Position numbers and translations under genes: made by a program
Notes under the pieces: model-generated
Told to the model about the DNA's origin: nothing
The model's database searches: none
Seen by the model: only the letters and a program-made list of their open reading frames with translations
NCBI RefSeq assembly: GCF_016892625.1
Contig: NZ_JAFEMW010000002.1
Span: 496,001-560,000 of the forward strand
Reading direction: 5' to 3'
Source: Brevibacterium sp. RIT 803
GTDB lineage: Bacteria; Actinomycetota; Actinomycetes; Actinomycetales; Brevibacteriaceae
DNA: 64,000 bases
Shown: positions 1 to 7,670 of the stretch, piece after piece
Layout: each line of letters opens with the position of its first letter
Position numbering within the stretch: the stretch's first letter is position 1

Positions 1-306
1 GCTCACCCCGATCGTGTCGACGGTGAACAGTGCGGTGCCGACGCTGACACTTCCGATTGCTGCGAGCAGCACCGGTCTGCGACCGAAGGCATCGGCGGCT
101 GAACCGAACAGGAGCAGGGCGGGCAGGCAACTGACGACGTAGGTCGCATACAGCGCGGTCATCGTCCAATCCGTCATGGCGTACGCCAGTTTGAAGTGAG
201 GATACAGCGGGCTGGCGAGGTTAGCGGCGGCAGACAATGCGAAAAGCACGGCGGCACCGATCCATAACTGTCGCCTCGACCCACGGATGCGAGCGTATTC
301 GGGCAA
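1..306 (-). CDS. MFS transporter, N-terminal part (cut by window edge)
   Basis: Reading the minus strand from a TTG at 306 gives 102 codons that run off the window. The start is supported by an AAGGAGG ribosome site 7 nt upstream (314-320). The product has a first hydrophobic helix (WIGAAVLFALSAAANLASPLY), a second around residues 48-62, and the loop 2-3 signature of the major facilitator superfamily, ADAFGRRPVLL, followed by a third helix. It is an inner-membrane exporter or importer of unknown substrate. It is divergent from the LysR gene at 531, which probably regulates it. Family is fairly clear; substrate cannot be told from this fragment. Confidence 0.8.
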   Translation of the reverse strand, partial: MPEYARIRGSRRQLWIGAAVLFALSAAANLASPLYPHFKLAYAMTDWTMTALYATYVVSCLPALLLFGSAADAFGRRPVLLAAIGSVSVGTALFTVDTIGVS

Positions 307-502
307 GCAGGAACCTCCTTCTGAACGTGGTGCCTATCGAGCAGCAGGGAACAGAGCTGCCCTCAGGCGTCATTGGAACGCCACCATCGAAACGGACCCT
401 GAGCGGGTGTGCATCATTGGGATCAGTACACATTCGTTCAGGTCCTGATGGCGCCCTAAGTCCAGGGTGCGGTGCATGAAGTAGTGTTGTCTATCGTAAG
501 AA

Positions 503-520
503 CGAACAGGATACCGTTCG
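503..520. promoter_or_regulatory. Inverted repeat in the MFS/LysR divergent region
   Basis: CGAAC-N8-GTTCG lies 10 nt before the LysR start codon, in the region shared with the divergent transporter. It could be the regulator's own binding site. Only 5-bp arms are seen, so this is tentative. Confidence 0.3.
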
Positions 521-530
521 AAGGAATCGA

Positions 531-1460
531 ATGATTGACAATCGGCTCATGATGTTGAGCATGATCGCCAGGCACGGCACGGTCACCGCCGCCGCTGAAT
601 CATTGCGCTACTCGCCTTCGACCGTCTCCCACCAGATCAAACAGTTGGCAACGGAGCTGGGGGTCACTCTCCTCGAGCAGCGCGGTCGCAACATTCGGCT
701 GACGCCAGCGGCACACTCATTGCTCGGGCACTTCGACGTCATGGCTGCCGAGTGGGAGCGGGCTCTGGCGGACATCGACGCCTATGTTACGACCGTCACC
801 GGATCAATCACTCTCTGCGCGTTCTCTACCGCGGCGAGCATCCTGCTGCCACAAACCATGCGTGCCCTCAACACAGAATTCCCACACCTCGCCACACAGA
901 CCATCGAAGCCGAACCAAGCGAGTGCTACGATCTTCTGCTCTCTGGGGAAGTCGACCTGGGAATCGTAGCCGTGACGACCGAGACGCCGACGGGAGCCGA
1001 CGATCGGTTCACGCAGAAGTTCCTCGCCGATGATCCTCTCGACCTCATGGTCCCTCTCGACCATCACCTGGCCGATCGTTCGTCGGTCTCGATCGCCGAC
1101 GCCAAGGAAGAGACGTGGATACTCGGCCGACCAGGCACCACCTACCATCAGCTGGTCGTGGCCAACTGCGCCAGTGCCGGCTTCACTCCCCGAATCGGCC
1201 ATTACGCCAACGACTGGAACACCGGCACTGCCCTCGTTCACGATGGATTCGGCGTCTGCGTCGCCTCTCGCCTCTCCCGGTCTCAGGATCTCCATCCCGT
1301 TCGACGCATCCCTCTTTCCGGTGAACACGCACCCACGCGCCATATCGCCGCGGTCACTCGCGCAGGAGCCGAGAGCCGACCGACGATTCGCTTCGCGCTC
1401 GAACTCCTGACTTCGGAGACGCAGAAGGTCATGGCCCAGCTCGGCAGAGACCTCGGCTAG
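531..1460 (+). CDS. LysR family transcriptional regulator
   Basis: A 309-residue protein of normal LysR length. Residues 1-60 form the winged HTH (MLSMIARHGTVTAAAESLRYSPSTVSHQIKQL...LLEQRGRNIRLT), followed by the linker helix and a periplasmic-binding-protein-like effector domain from about residue 90. An AAGGA ribosome site precedes the ATG by 5 nt. It is divergent from the MFS transporter at 1-306, the usual LysR arrangement, so control of that gene and itself is inferred. Effector unknown. Confidence 0.93.
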   Translation: MIDNRLMMLSMIARHGTVTAAAESLRYSPSTVSHQIKQLATELGVTLLEQRGRNIRLTPAAHSLLGHFDVMAAEWERALADIDAYVTTVTGSITLCAFSTAASILLPQTMRALNTEFPHLATQTIEAEPSECYDLLLSGEVDLGIVAVTTETPTGADDRFTQKFLADDPLDLMVPLDHHLADRSSVSIADAKEETWILGRPGTTYHQLVVANCASAGFTPRIGHYANDWNTGTALVHDGFGVCVASRLSRSQDLHPVRRIPLSGEHAPTRHIAAVTRAGAESRPTIRFALELLTSETQKVMAQLGRDLG

Positions 1461-1484
1461 GAACTCTGCGGCGTGGTCAGACGC

Positions 1485-2741
1485 TCACAGGAAAGGTCGC
1501 ATGGGCCGCAGCGCGACTTCGAGGACCTGGGTCAGTGGGTGACGGTCGAGCCAGTCGCGGCCGAGAACCTTGGAATGCTCGGCATCTTTGAGGAATACCG
1601 TCTCCATCTCAGAGGCAAAGTTGTCGTCGATGATCTCAACGTTGGTCTCATAGTTGAAGCTCAGTGAGAGGCGGTCGATGTTCGCAGTCCCCACCGTCGA
1701 CCACACCCCGTCGACTGTCGCGATCTTGGCGTGGATCATCGACGCTGTGTACAGAAGAACGGTGACCTTGGAACGCACCATCTGCTCGAAGAATCCCCGC
1801 GAAAGATAGTCGCCGAGGATGTGGTTGGATTCCTGGGGCACCATGACCCTGACATCGACTCCGCGTTCAGCGGCTTCGATCAGTGAGTTGAGCAGCTGCT
1901 GATCCGGGATGAAATACGGGGTCGTGAGCCAGATGCGATCCTGAGCACGCTCGAAGGCGTTGATGTACATCGACCGAATCGGATAGATCAGCTGGACCGG
2001 CTGGTTCGCCGAGACCCGCAGTTTGGATTCCCAGGCAGTCGGTGCGACCCAGGGAATCTGCTCGTCGGAGTCGTGGTATTCATTCCACACCTGAGAAATG
2101 GCTTGGCGCAGCCCCCACGTGCCGGGCCCTGCAGCTTTGAGATGAGTGTCTCTCCAGTGACGGGCGTAGAGCGAGCCGATGTTGAAACCTCCGACATAGG
2201 CAACTCTGTTGTCGATGACGAGGATTTTCGAATGGTTGAGACCGGAATAACGCAGCGGCCCTTTCCAGAACTTTCTGGCCACAGTGGGCAAGCGCAGAAC
2301 TTTGATGCGCATGGACAGCTGCTCGTAGAAGGAACGGGGAATTGAGAGGTTGGCGAATCCATCGTAGATGAGGTGGATGGTGACACCGCGTTTGGCTGCG
2401 GCGTTGAACGCGTCGACGAATTTCTGACCCACCTCGTCGTTCTTCCAGATGAACGTCTCCATCTGAATCGAATCCGTAGCGGAATCGATCTCATCGAGCA
2501 TGTCCTCGTACAGAGTCTCGCCGTCGGTGAAGATGCTCAGCTGAGAATCTTCCACGTTCGCCTCGAAGGTGCCGGGACGAGGCGCCTCCCGTTGTTCCCG
2601 ATCGCGTTTCTGCAACAGGTCGATGGCCATCGATGCACCCACGGTGAGTGGGACTGCGCACGCGACACCGGCGGCAGCCCAGGGGGCGATGGTGCGCAGA
2701 CGTAGAATTCCCTGACGAAGGTTGCGTGGAGTAGATCCCAT
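1485..2741 (-). CDS. Phospholipase D / cardiolipin synthase-like protein
   Basis: 418 residues with one N-terminal membrane helix (about residues 15-40) and two HKD motifs of the phospholipase D superfamily. The first is HSKILVIDNRVAYVGGFNIG near residue 175 and the second is HAKIATVDGVWSTVGTANID near residue 345. Both catalytic His-Lys-Asp sets are intact. The family condenses phosphatidylglycerol with a second phospholipid to make cardiolipin, or transfers phosphatidyl groups, at the membrane. It has only one membrane helix instead of the two of classical ClsA, so a ClsB/C-like role is also possible. No Shine-Dalgarno sequence is obvious; TAGACT lies 8 nt before the ATG, suggesting a leaderless message. 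Confidence 0.88.
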   Translation of the reverse strand: MGSTPRNLRQGILRLRTIAPWAAAGVACAVPLTVGASMAIDLLQKRDREQREAPRPGTFEANVEDSQLSIFTDGETLYEDMLDEIDSATDSIQMETFIWKNDEVGQKFVDAFNAAAKRGVTIHLIYDGFANLSIPRSFYEQLSMRIKVLRLPTVARKFWKGPLRYSGLNHSKILVIDNRVAYVGGFNIGSLYARHWRDTHLKAAGPGTWGLRQAISQVWNEYHDSDEQIPWVAPTAWESKLRVSANQPVQLIYPIRSMYINAFERAQDRIWLTTPYFIPDQQLLNSLIEAAERGVDVRVMVPQESNHILGDYLSRGFFEQMVRSKVTVLLYTASMIHAKIATVDGVWSTVGTANIDRLSLSFNYETNVEIIDDNFASEMETVFLKDAEHSKVLGRDWLDRHPLTQVLEVALRPMRPFL

Positions 2742-2866
2742 AGCTGTTCAGTCTAACGGCCCCCAATTCCGGGCAACGTTCACCTCATACCCAAGAATGA
2801 GGGCTATGGTCGGCACCAGGTGCCCGGATACGGCACGTCGTTGCACTGTTCTAGGAGGAACGAATC

Positions 2867-3394
2867 ATGGCTCAATCAGTCAAGGTACCCCAGCCAGCCG
2901 GAACGAAGACCACCAAGACCGAGAACGCGGAACACGGCTTCACCGCTTCCCCCGCTCTGGCCAAGAATATGCAGTCCGTCCTCGTCGACTTCATCGCCCT
3001 GCAATTGGTCGCCAAGCAGGCTCATTGGAATATCGTGGGCCCTAACTTCCGCGACCTGCACCTCAACCTCGATGAGGTTGTGGACATTGCCCGCACGGGT
3101 TCGGACAGCATTGCCGAGCGGATGAGAGCCTTGCATGCTACCGCCGACGGTCGCCCCAGCGTTGTTGCCGAGCAGTCGTCGCTGCCGGAATTCCCGGCCG
3201 GAGAGATCACAACTCATGACGCCATCGACCTCAGCGTGCGCGCCGTCGAAGCCACGGTCGCGACCATGCGCAAGGTCCACGACGAAGTCGATGAGGCCGA
3301 CCCGACCACGGCAGACATCTTCCATGAGTTCATCTCACAGCTGGAGCAGCAGGCATGGTTCCTCAGCGCGGAGACCCGTTCCCCGTCGAACTGA
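2867..3394 (+). CDS. dps: Dps-family DNA-binding ferritin-like protein
   Basis: 175 residues with the Dps four-helix signature. K-Q-A-H-W-N-I-V-G-P near residue 45 supplies the inter-subunit ferroxidase His; HLNLDEVVD and GSDSIAERM supply the Asp and Glu ligands. A Lys-rich N-terminal tail (about 25 residues, KVPQPAGTKTTKTENAEHG) could bind DNA. Family members oxidise Fe(II) with peroxide and protect DNA as dodecamers in the cytoplasm. An AGGAGG ribosome site precedes the ATG. The gene ends in a strong terminator, so it is probably monocistronic. Confidence 0.93.
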   Translation: MAQSVKVPQPAGTKTTKTENAEHGFTASPALAKNMQSVLVDFIALQLVAKQAHWNIVGPNFRDLHLNLDEVVDIARTGSDSIAERMRALHATADGRPSVVAEQSSLPEFPAGEITTHDAIDLSVRAVEATVATMRKVHDEVDEADPTTADIFHEFISQLEQQAWFLSAETRSPSN

Positions 3395-3432
3395 CATGAC
3401 GGCCCGTCACCCGTGACGGCCCGCAACCTGGC

Positions 3433-3480
3433 AACCACCGGTGATCACGTCGCAGGCAGACATGATCACCGGTGGTTTTT
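3433..3480 (+). terminator. Rho-independent terminator after dps
   Basis: Perfect 15-bp inverted repeat: AACCACCGGTGATCA at 3433-3447 and its complement at 3463-3477, 15-nt loop, followed by a run of T at 3476-3480. It lies 40 nt after the dps stop codon. Confidence 0.9.
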
Positions 3481-3543
3481 CTCTGCCGTCAGCACCGCAC
3501 ACGGTCCGTACAAATCCCGCATCGCCGCGAAGGTGGTTCTTTG

Positions 3544-4005
3544 TCAGGCGAGGTCGATGCCCTGGCCGCGGTCCCCGGTTAAACGGGGACCGAATATCCG
3601 CCGATCCGCCTCGGCGATGGTGACATCATTGATGCTTGCTTCGCGACGGGACATGAGACCATCACCGGTGAATTCCCACAGTTCGTTGCCGTAGCTGCGC
3701 CACCACTGGCCGGTCGTGTCGTGCCATTCGTACTGAAAGCGCACGGCAATCCGATCGTCACCGAACGACCACAGGCTCTTGCGCAGGGCGTAGTCGAGTT
3801 CGCATTCCCACTTTTTGGTGAGGAAGTCGACGATCTCCGCGCGACCGGAGAGGAACTGATCGCGATTGCGCCACACCGAATCCGATGTGTACGCCAGCGA
3901 GACCTTCTGCGGGTCGCGGGTATTCCACGCATCCTCTGCGCCCTGTACCTTCTGTGCGGCACTATCGGCGTTGAAAGGTGGGAAAGGCGGGCGAGCCTCT
4001 GACAT
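3544..4005 (-). CDS. DUF1348 / NTF2-like (SnoaL-fold) protein
   Basis: 153 residues. The sequence [46 protein letters not shown] and the later [11 protein letters not shown] and [18 protein letters not shown] blocks are typical of the DUF1348 branch of the NTF2-like fold. This fold makes small alpha-beta cones that can hold a ligand, but no reaction is established for the branch. The start at 4005 is chosen because GAGAGGAG lies 5 nt upstream; an in-frame ATG 21 nt earlier lacks such a site. Stands alone, with the hairpin at 4117-4158 upstream. Confidence 0.85.
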   Translation of the reverse strand: MSEARPPFPPFNADSAAQKVQGAEDAWNTRDPQKVSLAYTSDSVWRNRDQFLSGRAEIVDFLTKKWECELDYALRKSLWSFGDDRIAVRFQYEWHDTTGQWWRSYGNELWEFTGDGLMSRREASINDVTIAEADRRIFGPRLTGDRGQGIDLA

Positions 4006-4116
4006 GACGGCTCCTCTCTGAGTCAATGACGTCCGGTGTCACCAGCCACTGTAGCCCCGCACCTAGCCCGGTGCGAGACGTTGCGGATGACTCCGCGACA
4101 CATACGCCGACAACGC

Positions 4117-4158
4117 ACTGCGGCGCCCCAACCCTGAAGTGGGTTGGGGCGCCGCAGT
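4117..4158 (-). terminator. Long perfect hairpin, terminator of the GPGG gene
   Basis: 18-bp perfect inverted repeat, ACTGCGGCGCCCCAACCC at 4117-4134 and its complement at 4141-4158, with a 6-nt loop. It lies 15 nt past the stop codon of the small membrane protein gene and has no T tract, as is frequent in actinomycetes. Confidence 0.75.
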
Positions 4159-4172
4159 GGTGTCTCAGCAGG

Positions 4173-4316
4173 TCAGGTGAAGATGCTCACTCCACCCGGA
4201 CCGACGAGGCAACCGACCACGATGAGGATGACTCCCCAGAGGATCTGCTTGCGGAAGATCGCGAAGATGCCCGAAATGACGAGCAGTGCGGCGATGATCC
4301 AGAGAATGGTAGCCAT
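4173..4316 (-). CDS. GPGG-motif small membrane protein
   Basis: A 47-residue open frame. Residues 3-20 (TILWIIAALLVISGIFAI) and 26-38 (LWGVILIVVGCLV) are hydrophobic and separated by FRKQ, so a two-helix hairpin is expected; it ends GPGGVSIFT. This matches the actinobacterial family of tiny membrane proteins defined by a C-terminal GPGG motif, whose function is unknown. It has its own strong hairpin downstream. Ribosome site is weak (GGGACGGGAC, about 6 nt upstream). Confidence 0.8.
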   Translation of the reverse strand: MATILWIIAALLVISGIFAIFRKQILWGVILIVVGCLVGPGGVSIFT

Positions 4317-4397
4317 AGTCTTGTCCCGTCCCTAACCGTTGAACACTTGGTGTTGCGACCCACAGGTATATGAACCTGCTGGGAGTCGGAAGCTCTC

Positions 4398-5789
4398 TCA
4401 GTGCCGTGGAGTGTCCGGGTCCTCGAACGTCCTTTTCTCGGTGGGCCGAGGATCGTAGCCGCGGTCGTTGAGACGAGGATCGTTCTCAGCGGCACGCGGA
4501 TCGCCCTCTGGAGCCCGAGGAGCACGACCATCCGCAGTTGGACGGTTGCTGCCGCCCATGCGGTAATCGTCCTCGACGGGCTGGTTGTTGTCCGCCACTG
4601 GACGGCCGTCGTCGACAGGTCGATCGCCGAGACGATCACCGGGTTCGCGGCCTGCACCGTTGTCAGCGAAACGCGGATCCGCTCCGGCGGGCGCCTGACG
4701 CTGGTCAGCGACCCGAGGGTCATGGGCAGCCGGAGGCTGCTGGCCCTGTGGTGGCTGCCCCTGATCGGCAAAGCGAGGATCATTGGCAGTTGGCGATTGT
4801 TCGGCAACTGGTCGTTGCTGTCCCTGTGGTGGCTGCCCCTGATCATCGAAGCGAGGATCGCCGGCAACGGGCGGCTGCTGAGCCTGGGGTGCCTGCGGAG
4901 CTTGACGCTGGTCAGCGACCCGTGGGTCGTTGGCAGCTGGCGGCTGCTGGCCTGCGGCCTGCCCCTGGTCAGCGACACGAGGATCGCCGGCAACGGGCGG
5001 CTGCTGAGCCTGTGGCGCCTGATGCTGGTCGGCGACACGAGGATCATGACCCGCGTGATGCTCATCGGCAACGGGCCGACCGTCATGGTGACGATCATCG
5101 GCAACCGGACGACCATCAGCGACTGGACGGTCATCGGCTACGCGGCGCTCATCGGCGACAGGGCGACCGTCTGCAACTGGGCGACCGTCATCGACGGGAC
5201 GCTGATCAGCACCACGAGGATCGTGACCCGCATGACGCTCGTCGGCAACCGGACGACCAGCGGCAGCCGGTTGACCGTCATGATGACCCTCGTCGGCAAC
5301 CGGACGACCATCATGGTGACGGTCGTGACCGTCACTGTCATGACCGGCCACTGCACCGGCACCCGCACCAGCGGCTGCACCCGGTGCGGCGTTTTTGCTG
5401 CCGTGCGTGTCGACGTCGGGGTCGAGTTCGTCGGCGCGCTTAAGTTGACGTTCCTGTTCGAGACGCTTCTCCTGGGCAAGACGTTCGCGTTCAGCGGCGT
5501 CAGCGTCCAGTTTCTCGGCTTCAGCCTGCTTGCGCTTAGCCTCTGCGGCCTGCACCTCAGCGTCGGCATCGGCCTTCTTGGCCTCGGCCTTGCGGTGTTC
5601 GGCGTCCGCTTCCCGAGCATGTACTTCATGCTCGGACTCAGCAGTCTCCTGACGGATCCGGGCGGCCTCCTTGCGCTGGTGTTCGCGCTTCTTAGCTGCG
5701 GCCTTACGGCTGACCGCGATGATGATGCCGACGACAATCAAAATAACGACGATCGCAACGACTATCCAGATAATGGTAGTTGTACTCAT
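4398..5789 (-). CDS. Membrane-anchored coiled-coil protein with long degenerate repeat tail
   Basis: 463 residues, not a family I recognise. Residues 6-28 form a single membrane helix (IIWIVVAIVVILIVVGIIIAV). Residues 30-125 are almost only Ala, Lys, Glu, Arg and Gln in heptad-like order, a probable coiled coil. Residues about 130-460 are hydrophilic, disordered and repetitive, built from units such as DPRVADQ, DPRFADQGQ and DGRPVADER. An AAGGAGAG ribosome site precedes the ATG. The single helix with a long charged tail suggests a cytoplasmic or surface scaffold; orientation is not clear. The opposite strand also shows a long open frame, which I regard as a by-product of the repeats. Confidence 0.75.
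   Translation of the reverse strand: MSTTTIIWIVVAIVVILIVVGIIIAVSRKAAAKKREHQRKEAARIRQETAESEHEVHAREADAEHRKAEAKKADADAEVQAAEAKRKQAEAEKLDADAAERERLAQEKRLEQERQLKRADELDPDVDTHGSKNAAPGAAAGAGAGAVAGHDSDGHDRHHDGRPVADEGHHDGQPAAAGRPVADERHAGHDPRGADQRPVDDGRPVADGRPVADERRVADDRPVADGRPVADDRHHDGRPVADEHHAGHDPRVADQHQAPQAQQPPVAGDPRVADQGQAAGQQPPAANDPRVADQRQAPQAPQAQQPPVAGDPRFDDQGQPPQGQQRPVAEQSPTANDPRFADQGQPPQGQQPPAAHDPRVADQRQAPAGADPRFADNGAGREPGDRLGDRPVDDGRPVADNNQPVEDDYRMGGSNRPTADGRAPRAPEGDPRAAENDPRLNDRGYDPRPTEKRTFEDPDTPRH
4440..5390. repeat. Tandem degenerate coding repeats
   Basis: Imperfect repeats of about 21-60 nt encode the DPR(V/F)ADQ and GRPVAD(D/E) units of the gene at 4398-5789. On the plus strand the recurring cores are GACACGAGGATCGCCGGCAACGGGCGGC-like and GTCATCGGCAACCGGACGACC-like. 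Copies differ at several bases, so the array is old and under protein-level selection rather than recently expanded. Such repeats can change copy number by slippage. Confidence 0.75.
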
Positions 5790-5976
5790 GCGCTCTCTCC
5801 TTGCTGCCTATTCGGTTCTCATTGATCATGTGGATCCGATCAACAGGATGATTTCATATTTGCACGGCAATTCACCCCTGACAAGCGATTGAACAGTAAC
5901 GACTTCGGCGTGTCGAGTGCCCCAGAGCCCAAATGGACCCTTTTATTGCACCTTTAGGCCATCTAGTGTTAGCAGA

Positions 5977-6708
5977 ATGCGAGAGATCCGATCTGATGCG
6001 GCTGTGATACCCGGCTCAAGCGCCACAGCAGCGATCTGCTGGATTCTCGCCGGTGTCGTCTATCTCCTCGTCGAGGCACTTGCCGCATCTGCATTCCCTA
6101 GCTATTCATATGCGATGAATTACATCAGCGATCTCGGCGTGCCCGATGTCGAGATATTGGGTAATCGGGCGATTGATTCGCCGCTGCATGTGTTCATGAA
6201 CATCGCCTTTCTCGTCCACGGTTTCCTGTTCGCGACAGCGGCCATAAATACGGCGCGCGGATCGCGATTTCCCCTGCGTTTGCCGATCATCGCCCTCGCC
6301 ATTGCCCATGCCCTCGGCATGGTCCTCATTGCCGTAGTCAACGGCGGAGCGCACAACAACAGTCTCGGACTGGGAGGGATCCACCTCCTCGGCGCGTTCC
6401 TCGCCTTCGTCGGTGGGCACCTGACCGCGATATGTTTCGGCCTGTCCCTGTTACTGCGCCGCGATCACCTCATGCGCGGCGGAAGACTGATCGGTGTCGT
6501 CAGCGTTGCGATCGGCCTCGTCGGTGTCCTCGGCATCGTCATGCTCCAGGTCGACGTCCGAGTCCTTCCAGGAACCATCCTGGCCGACGGCACATGGGAA
6601 CGCATCGGTATGTACGCGATCGTAGTGTGGGAGATGATCGTCGGCTTCGTCCTCCTGCGTGACCAGAAAATTCACCGTGCGCAGCCGAAGGTCCCCGCCC
6701 TAGACTGA
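5977..6708 (+). CDS. DUF998 family membrane protein
   Basis: 243 residues with six predicted membrane helices (for example AICWILAGVVYLLVEALAA, VFMNIAFLVHGFLFATAAI, LIGVVSVAIGLVGVLGIVM, IGMYAIVVWEMIVGFVLL) and the DUF998-type SPLHVFMNIAFLVHG loop. Function of the family is unknown. I place the start at 5977 (MREIRSD), because upstream in-frame codons code for non-family sequence and TAGTGT lies 7 nt before this ATG, consistent with a leaderless transcript. No ribosome site is visible. Confidence 0.8.
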   Translation: MREIRSDAAVIPGSSATAAICWILAGVVYLLVEALAASAFPSYSYAMNYISDLGVPDVEILGNRAIDSPLHVFMNIAFLVHGFLFATAAINTARGSRFPLRLPIIALAIAHALGMVLIAVVNGGAHNNSLGLGGIHLLGAFLAFVGGHLTAICFGLSLLLRRDHLMRGGRLIGVVSVAIGLVGVLGIVMLQVDVRVLPGTILADGTWERIGMYAIVVWEMIVGFVLLRDQKIHRAQPKVPALD

Positions 6709-6752
6709 CCCTAGATCCCAACGGAACGAGTCCGTTCTCGAAAGGTGACCAG

Positions 6753-7652
6753 ATGCCAACCGACAGTTCACAGACGACGACCATCGGAGAGCTCGCCGGT
6801 GCGCATGGTCTCGACATCGATCCTGAGACCCTCAATGTCAATGAGCTGGGCCTCGACTTCCAAGTCGCCATCGCCGAGGCGGTCGACGGCCGGTCCTGGG
6901 TGCTGAGGATCCCCCGTCGCCCGGACGTGATCGAACGAGCCGCCGTCGAGGGCCGTTTCCTCCGTGCCATCGCACCCCACCTGAGTGTCGCGGTTCCCGA
7001 TTGGCAGATTCACACAGATGACCTCATCGCCTATCCGCTGCTTCCCGGTGCCCCCGGACTCACGATCGATGACCAGGGCCAGCCGCAGTGGCATTTCGAC
7101 GTCGAGGAGGCCGAATACATCCAGTCCCTCGCAGATTTCCTCGCCGAGCTCCACCGCGTCGATCCCGCGCTCGTGCGTTCCTCGGGCATTGATGAGTTCT
7201 CCCCCGCCGAGGTGAGACAGCGTAAACGCGATGACATCGCTCGCGTTGTGACCGAGTTCGATGTGGCGCAGAGTCTGCGTGAGCGGTGGGCTGTGTGGCT
7301 CGACGATGACGCTTATTGGCCCACTTTCACCACGATCACCCACGGAGAGGTATATCCGGCACACCAGCTCATGGACGGGGCGAAAAACCTCAGCATCCTC
7401 GACTGGACCACAGCTGCCATCGGCGACCCGGCCAGGGACTTCATGTTCCACCATGCCAGCGTCTCGGCGCAGGCATTCGATGCGACGATCAGTCGTTACG
7501 TGAAGAAGGGCGGCCAGGTGTGGCCGAAGTTCGCCGAACACTGCGGCGAACTGTTCTCCACCTCGCCGGTCGAGCTCGGACTCTACGCGCTGCAGACGGG
7601 CGATGCCGGCCATATAGAGGCAGCGAAAGCACAACTGAATCCCACCGAATGA
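6753..7652 (+). CDS. Macrolide 2'-phosphotransferase-like kinase (APH fold)
   Basis: 299 residues, the length of Mph enzymes. The N-lobe contains WVLRIPRRPDV and YPLLPGAPG, as in Mph(A/B/H)-type macrolide kinases that inactivate erythromycin-class drugs by GTP-dependent phosphorylation of the desosamine 2'-OH. The C-lobe has HGEVYPAHQL near residue 198 and ILDWTTAAIGDPARDF near residue 214. The catalytic-loop Asp of HGD is replaced by Glu here, whereas the metal-binding Asp of LDW is intact. A GAAAGGTG ribosome site precedes the ATG. It is followed 18 nt later by a flavoprotein gene. Resistance function is plausible but not certain. Confidence 0.78.
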   Translation: MPTDSSQTTTIGELAGAHGLDIDPETLNVNELGLDFQVAIAEAVDGRSWVLRIPRRPDVIERAAVEGRFLRAIAPHLSVAVPDWQIHTDDLIAYPLLPGAPGLTIDDQGQPQWHFDVEEAEYIQSLADFLAELHRVDPALVRSSGIDEFSPAEVRQRKRDDIARVVTEFDVAQSLRERWAVWLDDDAYWPTFTTITHGEVYPAHQLMDGAKNLSILDWTTAAIGDPARDFMFHHASVSAQAFDATISRYVKKGGQVWPKFAEHCGELFSTSPVELGLYALQTGDAGHIEAAKAQLNPTE

Positions 7653-7670
7653 AGGAAGCGCAGGTTCGAT

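Noticed and set aside
4440-5390. CRISPR-like repetition
   Set aside because: Repeat units vary in length and sequence, have no unique spacers of constant size, and encode a continuous protein; no cas genes are present.
4401-5825. A 474-codon plus-strand frame opposite the repeat protein
   Set aside because: The minus-strand frame has a ribosome site, a membrane helix and a coiled coil; the plus frame arises from the third-position bias of the repeats.
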